Shown one piece after another: positions 1-10,352 of a stretch of 64,000 nucleotides of DNA. Position 1 is the stretch's first letter, and each line of letters opens with the position of its first letter. The notes under the pieces are model-generated. The model was not told the origin of the DNA. It saw only the letters and a program-made list of their open reading frames with translations, and did no database searches. Position numbers and translations under genes: made by a program. Source of the DNA: Kosakonia sp. SMBL-WEM22 (GTDB taxonomy: Bacteria; Pseudomonadota; Gammaproteobacteria; Enterobacterales; Enterobacteriaceae); contig NZ_CP051488.1 in the NCBI RefSeq assembly GCF_014490785.1, positions 4,216,001 to 4,280,000 of the forward strand. The letters run 5' to 3'.

Positions 1-3000
1 CGCTTAGTCCACGTCATTGAGACACTGGTGAGCGCGCCAGCCACCCGCCTCGGCGAACTGGCGCTGTTAACGCCCGTCCAGCGCGAAACGCTGCTTAACG
101 GCTGGAACTCCACCCGTGTTGCCCTGCCTGAAGTGCGTCTAGCCGCACTGTTTGAACAGCAGGTGCTGCGCACGCCTGACGCCATTGCCGTCAAGCAAGG
201 CAACAAAACGGTGACCTACGACCAGCTAAACCAGGCGGCGAACCGTCTGGCTCACCGGCTGATAGCGCTGAACGGCGGGAAAACCTTCTGCGCCGGGCTG
301 TTGATGCAGCACTCTATTGATGAAGTGATTGCCACGCTTGCGGTAATCAAGGCGGGCGGCGCTTACCTGCCGCTGCGCCCGCGCGATCCCCTTGAGCGCC
401 AGCAGATGATGCTGGATGACGCAGGCGCGACGCTGCTGATTGCCGACGCAGGCCTGCCGTTACCGGATGCCGCGCATATCATTCACCCGGCGGACGACGC
501 GCAGCAGGCCGGAACAGAGACCAACCCGGCATTAGTTGGCGCGGCGGAGAGCCTGGCTTACATCATGTATACCTCCGGCTCGACCGGTAAACCGAAGGGG
601 ATTGCCGTCAACCAGCAGAGCGTGGCGGCGCTTGCCCTCGACCGCCGCTGGTCGCCAGAGGATCACAAGCGTGTCTTGCTGCACTCCCCGTCAGCTTTCG
701 ATGCCTCTACCTGGGAGCTGTGGGTGCCGCTACTCTGCGGCGGTCAGCTGATCGTTGCCCCCGCCGGTGAGCTGGATATTGATACGCTGGCGCAAATCGT
801 CATGGAGGAGAAGGTCACCGCGCTGTGGCTCACCGCCGGGCTGTTCCGCCTGATGGCTGAAGAGCATGCCAGCGCCCTGAAAGCGGTGCGGCTGCTGATT
901 GCCGGGGGCGATGTGCTGCCAGTGACGGCACTCAAAAAAGTGATGACGCAGTGCCCTGCGCTGAAGATGATGAACGGCTACGGCCCGACGGAAACGACCA
1001 CCTTTACCACCACCCACCTGCTGCCGGGCATCCCGACGGAGATGACGGTACCTATTGGTGCGCCGATCGATAACATGCAGGTCTACGTGCTGGATGGTTA
1101 TCTCAACCCGGTGCCGGTCGGTGTGCCCGGCGAGTTGTATATTGCTGGTCTCGGTCTGGCGCGTGGCTATCAGAAGCAGCCTGTGTTAACGGCAACGCAC
1201 TTTGTCGCCAACCCGTTTGCGCAGCCCGGCGAGCGCATGTACCGCTCCGGCGACTGGGTGCGCTGGCGTAAAGATGGCGTACTCGAATACCTCAGCCGCG
1301 GCGATCAGCAGGTGAAAATTCGCGGCTTCCGTATTGAGCTGGCGGAAGTGGAAACCGCGCTGCAACAGCAGCCTGCCGTGGCGCAGGCGCTGGCCTGCAT
1401 CGTCGAGCCAAACCCGGGTAATAAGCAGATTGTCGCCTACGTTCTTGCACGCAAAGAGGTGGACTTCGATGCGGCGCAGTTGCGCGACGCGCTGAGCGCG
1501 CAGTTGCCGGACTTTATGGTGCCAGCGATGATTATCCCACTGGAGACCTTCCCCCTTAACGCCAACGGCAAAGTGGATATGCGCGTCCTGCCCGCGCCGC
1601 GCTTTACCGCCGCGCTGCACCGTGGCGCGCGTAACGATCGGGAGAGCAGGCTCTGCGTCCTCTTCGCTGAGGTTCTCGGCTTAGACGAGATCGGCATTGA
1701 CGATAACTTCTTTGCCCTCGGCGGCCACTCGCTGCTGGCTTCCCGTCTGGTCAGTAAGGTACGCCGTGTAATGCGTGTCAATCCCGCCATTCGCGATCTC
1801 TTTGAAGCCCCAACTGTGGCGCAGTTTGCCGAGCGTTTACACGCCGCCGCGCCTTCGCGTTTGCTGCTCCAGGCGCGTGAAAAACCGACCCTTCTGCCGC
1901 TTTCGTCCGCGCAGCGTCGGCTATGGATGATCGATCGCATTGAGGGCCAAACCGCCACCTACAATATGCCGCTGACCCTTGAGCTGGAAGGCGAGGTAAA
2001 CGTCGCAGCGCTGACGGCAGCACTCAACGATGTGAAGCTGCGTCACGAAACGCTGCGCACGCGCTTTTTACTCCAGCCAGACGGCGCTGTTTATCAGCAC
2101 ATTACAGAAGGCGAGGAGTCGTACTGTGCCCTCATAACCGAAAACGTGTTGTCTGAGGATCTGGAGAACCAGATGCTGAGTGCCGCACAATACACCTTCG
2201 ATTTAACCGCAGAAGATCCCTGCCGCGCGTGGCTCTTTAGCGTCAATGAAGAGCGCCATCTGCTGCTATTTTTAATGCACCATATCGCCAGCGATGGCAG
2301 CTCGCTCTCTCCGCTCCTCCAGGATCTGGCCGCAGCCTATAACGCCCGCGCGCAGGGCCATGCTCCATCCCTGGCACCGCTTGCGGTGAACTATAGCGAT
2401 TATGCGCTGTGGCAGAACGACTGGCTGGGCGAGATCAATACCGCCGAAAGCCAGGCGGGCCGCCAGCTCGCCTGGTGGCGCGACGCGCTCGCCGATCTGC
2501 CCGACGAGCTGAAGCTGCCCCTCGACCGTCCGCGCCCGGCGCGCGCAAGCTATCGGGGCAAGCAGTGTCGCTTTACCATCGATGAAGGGCTGCACTCGCG
2601 CCTGCTTGAGGTAGCAAAAGCGCACAACGCCAGCCTGTTTATGGTGCTGCAGTCGGCGCTCGCCGTACTGCTGCACCGGATGGGCGCAGGCAACGATATC
2701 CCTGTCGGCACTGCCATCGCCGGGCGCAGCGATGAGGCGCTCGAACCGCTAGTTGGCTTCTTTATCAACACGCTGGTGATGCGCGCCACCGTTGACGACA
2801 ACCTCACCTTTAGTGCCCTGCTGGAGAGGGTTCGCGACTACGCGCTGCAAGCTTACGAGCACCAGGATCTCCCCTTTGATAACCTGGTCGAAGCGCTAAA
2901 CCCTGAGCGCTCGCTGGCGCGGCACCCTCTCTTCCAGGTGATGCTGGTGCTGCAAAATATGGCCTACAGCGAAGCGCACTTTGACAATCTGCGTACCCGG

Positions 3001-6000
3001 GTTACCACACCGCTGCTGCCGGTGGCAAAGTTCGATCTGACCTTTAATATCGAAGAGACGCCGACAGCGCTTAACGGTATTCTCGAATACGCCACCGATC
3101 TGTTTGACGATGCCACCGCCGAAGCGCTGGCAGAGCGTTTCGTGCTGGTTCTGCATGCCGTTATGGCACAGCCGCAGCGGCGTGTCGGCAGCGTTCCGCT
3201 GCTGCTGGCGGAGGAGTGCCAGTCCGCCGTGCCGGTTTGCACCGCCTTTGACCAGTGGGCTGACGCCAGGCTGCATGACGTTTTCGAACAGCGCGTGCGT
3301 GAAACACCGCAGGCAACGGCGCTGAGCCTCGGCGATGAGACGATGAGCTACGGCGAGCTGAACCAGCGCGCCAACCAGCTGGCACGCTATCTGGTAAGCC
3401 GTGGCATCGGCACGGAAGATAGCGTCGCGCTGGCGCTACCGCGCACTATGGATACGCTGGTGGCGCTGCTCGCCATCGTCAAAGCGGGCGCGGCCTACCT
3501 GCCGCTGGATGTGCATAACCCGGCGGATCGCCTGGCCTACATTGTTGACGATGCCAGACCGGCGCTGATTATTACCCTCGTGGAGTATGCAGGCACCCTC
3601 AGCAGCACACTGCCCGAACTGCTGCTCGATACGCCGCAGTGCCAGCAGACGCTTGCGCTGTTGAGCGGTGAAGACCTCAGTGACGCCGAGCGCCTGCGCC
3701 CCGTCAGCTCCGACAGCCTGGCTTACATTATCTACACCTCCGGCTCGACCGGTAAACCGAAAGGGGTAATGATCCATCACAGCAATGTGCTGCGCCTCTT
3801 CGCCGCTACGGAGGAGTGGTTCAACTTTGCCCGCACCGATATCTGGACGCTGTTTCACTCCTGCTCGTTCGATTTTTCCGTCTGGGAGATCTGGGGCCCG
3901 CTGCTCTATGGTGGCGAGCTGGTGGTAGTACCGTTTATCGTCAGCCGCGATCCGCAAGCCTTTTTAAAACTGTTGAGCGACAAACGGGTCACCATCCTTA
4001 ACCAGACGCCATCCGCTTTCTATCAGCTGATTGAAGCGGAAAACACGGTGGCGCCAGCAAGCTGCCCCTTAGCGCTGCGCAAAGTGGTGTTTGGCGGCGA
4101 AGCGCTCGATCTTAGTCAGCTTGAGCGCTGGTACCAGCGCCATGATGACGCTGCGCCGGAGCTGATCAACATGTACGGCATCACCGAAACCACCGTCCAT
4201 GTCAGCTATCAGCCGCTGACGGCCGAGGGGGCGCGCAACGCCTCCGGCAGCCTGATTGGCGTGGCGATCCCCGATCTGCATATCCACCTGTTAGACGATG
4301 CGCTGCAACCTGTTCCGCTGGGCGTAGAGGGTGAGATGTATATCAGCGGCGCAGGCCTGGCGCGCGGCTACCTGAATCGCGTGGCACTGAGCAGCGAACG
4401 CTTTGTTGCCGACCCCTATGGCGAGCCTGGCACGCGCATGTACCGCTCCGGTGATGTGGCGATCCGCACCCGTAAAGGCGAGCTGAACTACTTAGGTCGC
4501 GCCGATCAGCAGGTTAAACTGCGCGGGTTCCGCATTGAGCTGGGCGAGATTGCCGCCGCGCTGGCAAGCTATCCGCAGGTGACTCAGGCCGAGGTGATCC
4601 TGCAAAATGATAACCCCGGCAACCCGCAACTGGTGGGCTATATCATTAGCGACAGCAGTAGCCCTGTCGACATGGCGGCGCTGCGCCATCATGCGGCGGA
4701 TAAACTGCCGGAATATATGGTGCCAGCGGCCATTGTGCAGATGGAGAAGTTCCCGCTGACCATCAACGGCAAGCTGGATAAGCGCGCCTTGCCGAAGCCG
4801 ACCATGATGCAGAGCGCGACCCGCCGCCAGCCACGTAATGCGCAGGAAGAGATGTTAGCGGGCCTGTTCGCCGAGGTGTTGCAGCTGGAAGCGCCGGGCA
4901 TCGATGACAACTTCTTTATGCTCGGCGGCCATTCGCTGTTAGCGATGCGACTGATAAGCCGTATCAGCAGCGAGCTGGGTAAAAATGTGCCCATCCGCAC
5001 GCTGTTTGATTACCCCACCGTGGCACAGCTCGCCAGCCAGCTTGCGCAGGCGGATATTGCTCCGAAAGTCGCGCTGCCCCCGCAGACGCGCGACGAGTAT
5101 CTGCCGCTCTCCTTTGCCCAGCAGCGCATGTGGCTCTTGAAGAACCTCGATGATAACCACGCGGCGTATAACATGCCGCTCGCCCTGCGCTTCAGCGGGC
5201 CGCTGAATGAAGAGGCGTTGGGCCTGGCGCTGCGCGATGTAGTGGCGCGTCATGAAGTGTTGCGCACGCTCTACCCACTCCATCAGGAGCAGCCTTACCA
5301 GCATATTCTCGCCGCCGATTCGGTTGAGATGACGCTTGCGGTCAAGCCGATCACTGAAGACGCGCTCGCCAGCGCGCTTGTTGAGGCGTCAGCGTATGCC
5401 TTCGATCTGGCGCGGGAGATCCCGCTGCGTTGTACGCTGTTCCGTTTGCCACAAACGCATGAACAGGTGTTGCTGATTGTCATTCACCACATCGCCTGCG
5501 ATGGCGGCTCGCTGGCACCGCTGTTCCACGATATCGCCTGCGCTTACAACGCACGTTGCAAGCAGCAGGTGCCAGCGTGGACGGAGCTTGCCGTGCAGTA
5601 TGCCGATTATGCGCTCTGGCAGCGCGGCCTGCTCGGCGAAATCGAGGAGCACACGCCGCTCTGCGCGCAGCAGATCGCTTTCTGGCGCAGCGCGCTGGCG
5701 GACGCGCCTGAAGAGATGCTGCTACCTGTTGACCGTCCGCACCCGGCTTCACCGAGTTATGTGGGCGAGCGGGTTCATTTCCGTATCGACGAGGCGCTTT
5801 ATCAGCGGATTAAGACCCTGACGCAGCAGGAGGGCGTAACGCCTTTTATGCTGTTGCAGGCGACCGCCGCGATCCTGTTTAGCCGCATGGGCGCAGGAGA
5901 TGATATTACGCTCGGCACCGCCGCTGCGGGGCGCTCAGATGAAGCGATCGGCTATCTGGTGGGCTTTTTTGTCAATACGCTGGTGCTGCGCGTCGATCTG

Positions 6001-9000
6001 TCGGCAAACCCCAGCTTCCGCGCGGCGCTGGCCAACGTTCGCGACTATATGCTCTCCGCCTATGCTAATCAGGATGTGCCGTTTGACTGGGTGGTAAAAG
6101 CATTGAATCCGGGGCGCTCATCAGCCAGACATCCCCTCTTCCAGGTGATGATGGTGCTGCAAAACAACGCCAATACGCCGCCGCAGCTGGTGGATGTGCA
6201 GGCAACTCATCAACCGGTAGGTCTGGTGACCACTAAGTTTGATTTGCTGTTCAACTTTGATGAGATTTGCGGCGAAGCGGGCGAAGTGTACGCCCTTGAT
6301 GCGCAAATTGACTTCCCGGTAGAACTCTACGATCGCTCAACCGTTACCGCGCTGGCTGGCTACTTCGTGCAGCTGTTGCAGGCGGCAGTCGACGCACCGG
6401 ACTTACCGGTGAAAAACCTGCCGCTACTGAACGATGGGCAGCGCGATGCGCTTATCCATGTTGGCAATAACACCTTTGTGGATCTGCCGCCGGCAACGCT
6501 GGCACAGGAGTTCGCCTGCCAGGTGGCGAAAACCCCGCATCATATCGCCATCAGCTGTGGTGACGAGCAGCTTACCTATCAGGAGCTGGATGCGCGCGCC
6601 AATGCTTTAGCCCATAGCCTGCAACAGCGTGGGGTGGAAGCAGATCGAGGGGTAGCGTTACTTCTGGAGCGTTCACTCTCGCTGGTGATTGGCATCCTCG
6701 CCGTGGTGAAAGCGGGCGGCTTCTATGTGCCGCTGCGCACCAGCGATCCCTTTGAGCGCTGGCAGCATATTACCCATACGCTGGATGTTCGCGTTGCGGT
6801 CGTAGATGAGCGACACAGTGCCACGACGCTTCCGGAAGGCATTGAGGTACTGACGGTCAACAATGCACATATGCAGGAAGAGGCGCCGACCATCGCACCA
6901 CCGCTTAATCCTGACCATATCGCTTATGTGATGTTTACCTCTGGCTCTACCGGGCAACCGAAAGGGATTGCCATTACCCAGGATAACGTTGTTGCCCTGG
7001 CGCGCGATCGTCGCTGGCAGGGGGAGCATCATCAGCGCATTCTGCTGCACTCGCCGTATGCTTTTGATGCCTCAACCTATGAGATTTGGGCGGCGCTGCT
7101 CAACGGTCATCATGCGGTGATTGTTCCGGGAGACGAGCTGGATTTGCCGGTGATCACCTCGACAATTACCGATCGTAAAGTGACCGCGGTGTTTTTAACC
7201 TCCGGCCTGTTCCGCCTGATTGCCGAAGAGGCGTGGCAGTGCCTGGCGGGGGTCAGCAAAGTCTATACCGGTGGGGAGAAGATATCCGCAAGCGCGGTTC
7301 AGTCATTGCGCGAACACTTGCCGGACCTTGAACTGATGAACATCTATGGTCCAACGGAAGCCACCACCTATGCCACGGATTACCCGATTACGCAGGCAGA
7401 TGCACCCTATCTGGATGTGCCGATCGGCTATGCGATGGATAACACCCGCCTCTATGTGCTGGATGAGTACTTGCAGCCGCTGCCGGAGGGGGTTGCGGGC
7501 GAGCTTTATATCGCCGGACGCGGGCTGGCGCGCGGCTACGTGAACCATCCGGGGCTTAGCGCGGCGCACTTCGTCGCCGATCCTTACGGGTCTGCTGGAA
7601 GCCGTATGTACCGCACCGGCGATAGGGTCAAACGCCGCCGCGACGGCGCCATCAGCTTTGTTAGTCGCGGCGATCAGCTGGTGAAAATTCGCGGCTTCAG
7701 GATCGAGCCTGGTGAAATCGAGATTGTACTGAAGCAGCATGAGGTGGTGCAGCAGGTGGCCATCATTCCCCTTGAAGATGCGGCGGGCCATAAACAGCTG
7801 GTAGCGTATGTGGTTGTCAGCGATGCGCAGGAGAGGCTACCTGAGGCACTGCAGCAGTTTGCCCGTGAACGTCTACCGGACTTTATGGTGCCAGCGGCGG
7901 TGGTGGTGCTGGACGCACTACCACTCAATGCCAACGGAAAACTGGCGATCAAGGCGCTGCCGCGGCCTGATTTTAGCACCCAGGCCGGGCGGCAACCGCA
8001 AAGCGAGCGGGAGATATGGCTGGCAGAGAAATTCAGTACGCTGCTCAAGGTTGAGAACATCAGCATCGACAGCAGCTTCTTCGCCATGGGCGGCCACTCC
8101 CTGCTGGCGGCGCGGTTGATTACGCAGATTGACCGCGAGCTGCAGGTGAAGCTAACCATCCGCGATCTCTTTGAGTCGCCGACGGTTGCGATGCTGGCGC
8201 AGCGGCTGGAGGGTAACCGCAGCAGCAGCATGCTGGATGTGATGCTGCCGCTGCAACCGCTGGGCGATAAACCAGCGCTGTTCTGTATGCCTCCTGGCGG
8301 CGGCCTGAGCTGGTCATACTCCGGGCTTATCAGCTACCTTGGCGAGCGGCAACCGATCTACGGCCTTCAGGCGGTCAGGATCAGTACAGGAGAGGCAACG
8401 GCCTCGGTTCAGGAACTGGCGAAAATCTATCTGGCGGAGATCTACAAAGTCCAGCCAGAAGGGCCTTACGCCCTGCTCGGCTGGTCGTTTGGCTGCCATC
8501 TGGCCCATGAGGTCGCCACGCTGTTACAGAAAGCGGGGCATGTGGTCAGCACGCTGGTGCTGGTGGATGGCTATCCGCTCGGGGAGCGTTATAGCGAGAC
8601 GGTACTTAGCGACGAAGAGGGCCTGAAGGTGCTATTCGAAGCGCTTGTCGGTGCCGTTCCGCAAGACAACGCGTTGCTCTCCGTTGAGGAGCTACGTCGT
8701 GAGTTGCAGGTGATTGAACACCCTCTCGCTCACGTGGAACCGGTGATTTTCGAGCGCATTTTCGCCGAACTCCGCGATGCACCGGTGCTTCTGGCAGATA
8801 TGTCGCCGGGGCGCTATCGCGGTGATATGCTCTTCTTCAAAGCGACACAGCGCGATGCGGGTACCGAGGATTTCGACCCGCTGCTCTGGGCAAACTATAT
8901 TGATGGCAATATCATCGTCCACACGGTGCCGAGCACGCATAACGGTATGTTCAGCCCGAAGGCGTTGAAAACTATCGGCCCGATTACTCAGCGCTGGCTT

Positions 9001-9012
9001 AAGAGCCACTGA
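1..9012 (+). CDS. Non-ribosomal peptide synthetase, 3' part: A-T-C-A-T-C-A-T-TE
   Basis: Large cytosolic peptide synthetase whose reading frame is open to the first base, so the true start and at least one condensation domain lie upstream; the first in-frame GTG at 28 is not the real start because the preceding residues read as the end of a C domain. Residue numbers count from that GTG. Adenylation 1 has SGSTGKPKG near 182, carrier 1 GGHSLLASR near 564, condensation HHIASDG near 750, adenylation 2 SGSTGKPKG near 1238, carrier 2 GGHSLLAMR near 1633, condensation HHIACDG near 1820, adenylation 3 SGSTGQPKG near 2305, carrier 3 GGHSLLAAR near 2688, and a type I thioesterase with GWSFG near 2818 and a catalytic-type His near 2970. 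Reading the ten-residue specificity codes by eye gives DAWWIGGTFK (close to Val), DFWNVGMVHK (Thr) and DAYFYGITYK (close to Ile). No epimerase domain is visible. The product therefore ends, as predicted, in Val-like, Thr and Ile-like residues released by the thioesterase. The product itself is unknown. Confidence 0.95.
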   Translation, partial: RLVHVIETLVSAPATRLGELALLTPVQRETLLNGWNSTRVALPEVRLAALFEQQVLRTPDAIAVKQGNKTVTYDQLNQAANRLAHRLIALNGGKTFCAGLLMQHSIDEVIATLAVIKAGGAYLPLRPRDPLERQQMMLDDAGATLLIADAGLPLPDAAHIIHPADDAQQAGTETNPALVGAAESLAYIMYTSGSTGKPKGIAVNQQSVAALALDRRWSPEDHKRVLLHSPSAFDASTWELWVPLLCGGQLIVAPAGELDIDTLAQIVMEEKVTALWLTAGLFRLMAEEHASALKAVRLLIAGGDVLPVTALKKVMTQCPALKMMNGYGPTETTTFTTTHLLPGIPTEMTVPIGAPIDNMQVYVLDGYLNPVPVGVPGELYIAGLGLARGYQKQPVLTATHFVANPFAQPGERMYRSGDWVRWRKDGVLEYLSRGDQQVKIRGFRIELAEVETALQQQPAVAQALACIVEPNPGNKQIVAYVLARKEVDFDAAQLRDALSAQLPDFMVPAMIIPLETFPLNANGKVDMRVLPAPRFTAALHRGARNDRESRLCVLFAEVLGLDEIGIDDNFFALGGHSLLASRLVSKVRRVMRVNPAIRDLFEAPTVAQFAERLHAAAPSRLLLQAREKPTLLPLSSAQRRLWMIDRIEGQTATYNMPLTLELEGEVNVAALTAALNDVKLRHETLRTRFLLQPDGAVYQHITEGEESYCALITENVLSEDLENQMLSAAQYTFDLTAEDPCRAWLFSVNEERHLLLFLMHHIASDGSSLSPLLQDLAAAYNARAQGHAPSLAPLAVNYSDYALWQNDWLGEINTAESQAGRQLAWWRDALADLPDELKLPLDRPRPARASYRGKQCRFTIDEGLHSRLLEVAKAHNASLFMVLQSALAVLLHRMGAGNDIPVGTAIAGRSDEALEPLVGFFINTLVMRATVDDNLTFSALLERVRDYALQAYEHQDLPFDNLVEALNPERSLARHPLFQVMLVLQNMAYSEAHFDNLRTRVTTPLLPVAKFDLTFNIEETPTALNGILEYATDLFDDATAEALAERFVLVLHAVMAQPQRRVGSVPLLLAEECQSAVPVCTAFDQWADARLHDVFEQRVRETPQATALSLGDETMSYGELNQRANQLARYLVSRGIGTEDSVALALPRTMDTLVALLAIVKAGAAYLPLDVHNPADRLAYIVDDARPALIITLVEYAGTLSSTLPELLLDTPQCQQTLALLSGEDLSDAERLRPVSSDSLAYIIYTSGSTGKPKGVMIHHSNVLRLFAATEEWFNFARTDIWTLFHSCSFDFSVWEIWGPLLYGGELVVVPFIVSRDPQAFLKLLSDKRVTILNQTPSAFYQLIEAENTVAPASCPLALRKVVFGGEALDLSQLERWYQRHDDAAPELINMYGITETTVHVSYQPLTAEGARNASGSLIGVAIPDLHIHLLDDALQPVPLGVEGEMYISGAGLARGYLNRVALSSERFVADPYGEPGTRMYRSGDVAIRTRKGELNYLGRADQQVKLRGFRIELGEIAAALASYPQVTQAEVILQNDNPGNPQLVGYIISDSSSPVDMAALRHHAADKLPEYMVPAAIVQMEKFPLTINGKLDKRALPKPTMMQSATRRQPRNAQEEMLAGLFAEVLQLEAPGIDDNFFMLGGHSLLAMRLISRISSELGKNVPIRTLFDYPTVAQLASQLAQADIAPKVALPPQTRDEYLPLSFAQQRMWLLKNLDDNHAAYNMPLALRFSGPLNEEALGLALRDVVARHEVLRTLYPLHQEQPYQHILAADSVEMTLAVKPITEDALASALVEASAYAFDLAREIPLRCTLFRLPQTHEQVLLIVIHHIACDGGSLAPLFHDIACAYNARCKQQVPAWTELAVQYADYALWQRGLLGEIEEHTPLCAQQIAFWRSALADAPEEMLLPVDRPHPASPSYVGERVHFRIDEALYQRIKTLTQQEGVTPFMLLQATAAILFSRMGAGDDITLGTAAAGRSDEAIGYLVGFFVNTLVLRVDLSANPSFRAALANVRDYMLSAYANQDVPFDWVVKALNPGRSSARHPLFQVMMVLQNNANTPPQLVDVQATHQPVGLVTTKFDLLFNFDEICGEAGEVYALDAQIDFPVELYDRSTVTALAGYFVQLLQAAVDAPDLPVKNLPLLNDGQRDALIHVGNNTFVDLPPATLAQEFACQVAKTPHHIAISCGDEQLTYQELDARANALAHSLQQRGVEADRGVALLLERSLSLVIGILAVVKAGGFYVPLRTSDPFERWQHITHTLDVRVAVVDERHSATTLPEGIEVLTVNNAHMQEEAPTIAPPLNPDHIAYVMFTSGSTGQPKGIAITQDNVVALARDRRWQGEHHQRILLHSPYAFDASTYEIWAALLNGHHAVIVPGDELDLPVITSTITDRKVTAVFLTSGLFRLIAEEAWQCLAGVSKVYTGGEKISASAVQSLREHLPDLELMNIYGPTEATTYATDYPITQADAPYLDVPIGYAMDNTRLYVLDEYLQPLPEGVAGELYIAGRGLARGYVNHPGLSAAHFVADPYGSAGSRMYRTGDRVKRRRDGAISFVSRGDQLVKIRGFRIEPGEIEIVLKQHEVVQQVAIIPLEDAAGHKQLVAYVVVSDAQERLPEALQQFARERLPDFMVPAAVVVLDALPLNANGKLAIKALPRPDFSTQAGRQPQSEREIWLAEKFSTLLKVENISIDSSFFAMGGHSLLAARLITQIDRELQVKLTIRDLFESPTVAMLAQRLEGNRSSSMLDVMLPLQPLGDKPALFCMPPGGGLSWSYSGLISYLGERQPIYGLQAVRISTGEATASVQELAKIYLAEIYKVQPEGPYALLGWSFGCHLAHEVATLLQKAGHVVSTLVLVDGYPLGERYSETVLSDEEGLKVLFEALVGAVPQDNALLSVEELRRELQVIEHPLAHVEPVIFERIFAELRDAPVLLADMSPGRYRGDMLFFKATQRDAGTEDFDPLLWANYIDGNIIVHTVPSTHNGMFSPKALKTIGPITQRWLKSH

Positions 9013-9035
9013 GCGGATTGAGCATTATGTTGATG

Positions 9036-9062
9036 AAAACCGCCGTAATGGCGGTTTTTTTT
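9036..9062 (+). terminator. Rho-independent terminator after the peptide synthetase
   Basis: A nine-base-pair stem (AAAACCGCC / GGCGGTTTT) with a GTAAT loop is followed by a run of T, 24 bases after the synthetase stop codon. It separates the synthetase transcript from the phosphopantetheinyl transferase. Confidence 0.85.
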
Positions 9063-9082
9063 ACCTGTTGATAAGTAGCGAA

Positions 9083-9796
9083 ATGTTGACTCCACTTACC
9101 CATTACGCACTGCCGCCTTTTATCTCATATCTTGAGATGGGCGCGATGAAGGCCGTACCACAACTCACCTACTGCCAGATCCGTTTTGATCGCCACGCCT
9201 GGCGGGACGACCTGTTTGCTCACTACGCGATCCCGTTTCCTCCGCGTCTGCATACGGCGGGTGTAAAGCGTCGGGCAGAGTACCTGGCCGCGCGCTACGG
9301 CGCAAAGCTGCTGCTTGCGCACCACGGCTGTGAGGCCAGCGTTGGCGCAGCGGCGGATCGTGCGCCCGTCTGGCCTGCGGGCTGGTGCGGCAGCCTTTCC
9401 CATACCGATGACCGGGCGATAGCCATTATCGCGCGCAGCGGTGCAGGCCTGGCGCCGGGGATTGATATTGAAATGCTGGCACCCGAAACGATGCGCGAAA
9501 CCGCCGATATGTTCACCTCGGCGCAAGAGCAGGCGCTAATCGCGGCCTGCCCTTTGCCTTATGAGACTGGGCTACTGCTCGCCTTCTCTGTCAAAGAGAG
9601 CCTGTTCAAAGCCCTTTATCCCGAAGTGCAGCGCTTCTTTGATTTCGATGCCGCGCGGGTTTGCCAGATTGATACCGCAACCCAACGCATTACCCTTGAA
9701 CTGACGCAAACCCTGACGGCGGGAAGAACTCAGGGGAACCAGCTAACGGGTTACTACTCTCTCGCAGAGGATCACCTCATCACGCTAATTGTCTGA
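9083..9796 (+). CDS. EntD/Sfp-type 4'-phosphopantetheinyl transferase
   Basis: Transfers the phosphopantetheine arm of coenzyme A to carrier-protein serines; the neighbouring synthetase with three carrier domains is the obvious client. About 237 residues, the usual length for the EntD/Sfp family. The magnesium-binding GIDIE is near residue 126 and the family motif FSVKESLFKA near 168-177; the upstream WCGSLSH resembles the GSISH segment of EntD. The ATG at 9083 is chosen because its product begins just before the conserved part. A TTG at 9068 is in frame, and ATGs about 55-65 bases downstream are also possible; no strong ribosome binding site decides between them. It lies behind the synthetase terminator, so it probably has its own promoter or depends on read-through. 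It need not be specific for this synthetase: if the genome also has entD, either enzyme could prime it. Confidence 0.9.
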   Translation: MLTPLTHYALPPFISYLEMGAMKAVPQLTYCQIRFDRHAWRDDLFAHYAIPFPPRLHTAGVKRRAEYLAARYGAKLLLAHHGCEASVGAAADRAPVWPAGWCGSLSHTDDRAIAIIARSGAGLAPGIDIEMLAPETMRETADMFTSAQEQALIAACPLPYETGLLLAFSVKESLFKALYPEVQRFFDFDAARVCQIDTATQRITLELTQTLTAGRTQGNQLTGYYSLAEDHLITLIV

Positions 9797-9839
9797 GAGA
9801 TAACTCCCGGTCGTTGCTCCTTGTGGGCAGCAGTGAAAG

Positions 9840-10352
9840 TTAAAAGCGGCTCTTTTTTAGCCCGAGCGAAAAAAGCGTTAACTTAATGGCCGGTACGCTG
9901 AGGATAAAGAGCACCAACAGAATGACAACCTGGTACACATTCAGCGCCAGCAGCCAGCCGCATGTCAGCGCCACACCGATGCCGGAGTCCGCCTGATCGA
10001 AAAAGATAAACAGCCACCGACCGCGTGCTGGTAGCGTCCCTGGCGCAATCCCCAGCGCCCGTTTCAGCGCCGAGTTTGGCAGCTCGCCAAGCATATATCC
10101 AAGCCCCGTCGCCGCCCCCAGCAGCCAGGCGTCACCCGCCACGTTTGCCAGGCAGAGTGGCGCCACCAGCATGCTAATAAGCGGTACCACCACGACGCCT
10201 CGCCAGGTCTTGTTGCGCCCAAACAGCCGCGCGTTGAGCGGAACCGCAAGCCAGGGGAGCGCGTTGTAGGTCACCAACGCCATATGCACGCAACCGGCAA
10301 TAAACACCGGCAGCAGCAGTTGCCAGAGCGACCACAGGGAGAGGTTATCCAT
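9840..10352 (-). CDS. CDP-archaeol synthase (CarS, DUF46) family membrane protein
   Basis: Last gene of a seven-gene operon. About 170 residues and very hydrophobic with four or five membrane spans, the size of archaeal CarS, which uses CTP to activate unsaturated archaetidic acid. Family motifs are present: LFGRNKTWRG at 43-52, then GELPNSALKRALGIAPG near 89-105 and FFDQADSGIG near 117-126, which match the KTWRG, SxxKRRxGIxxG and DQxDxxxG blocks of the family. The start at 10352 has GGGAGGTG just upstream and overlaps the end of the preceding gene by 8 bases, indicating coupled translation. Next to a CDP-alcohol phosphatidyltransferase it most likely makes the CDP-activated lipid that the partner uses. 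The lipid (ether, prenyl or acyl) cannot be told from sequence. The wider superfamily includes CTP-dependent polyprenol/phytol kinases, so a kinase role is the main alternative. Confidence 0.8.
   Translation of the reverse strand: MDNLSLWSLWQLLLPVFIAGCVHMALVTYNALPWLAVPLNARLFGRNKTWRGVVVVPLISMLVAPLCLANVAGDAWLLGAATGLGYMLGELPNSALKRALGIAPGTLPARGRWLFIFFDQADSGIGVALTCGWLLALNVYQVVILLVLFILSVPAIKLTLFSLGLKKSRF

Noticed and set aside
1..9012. The synthetase as the enterobactin gene entF
   Set aside because: EntF has one C-A-T-TE module with a Ser code; this protein has at least three modules with Val-like, Thr and Ile-like codes.
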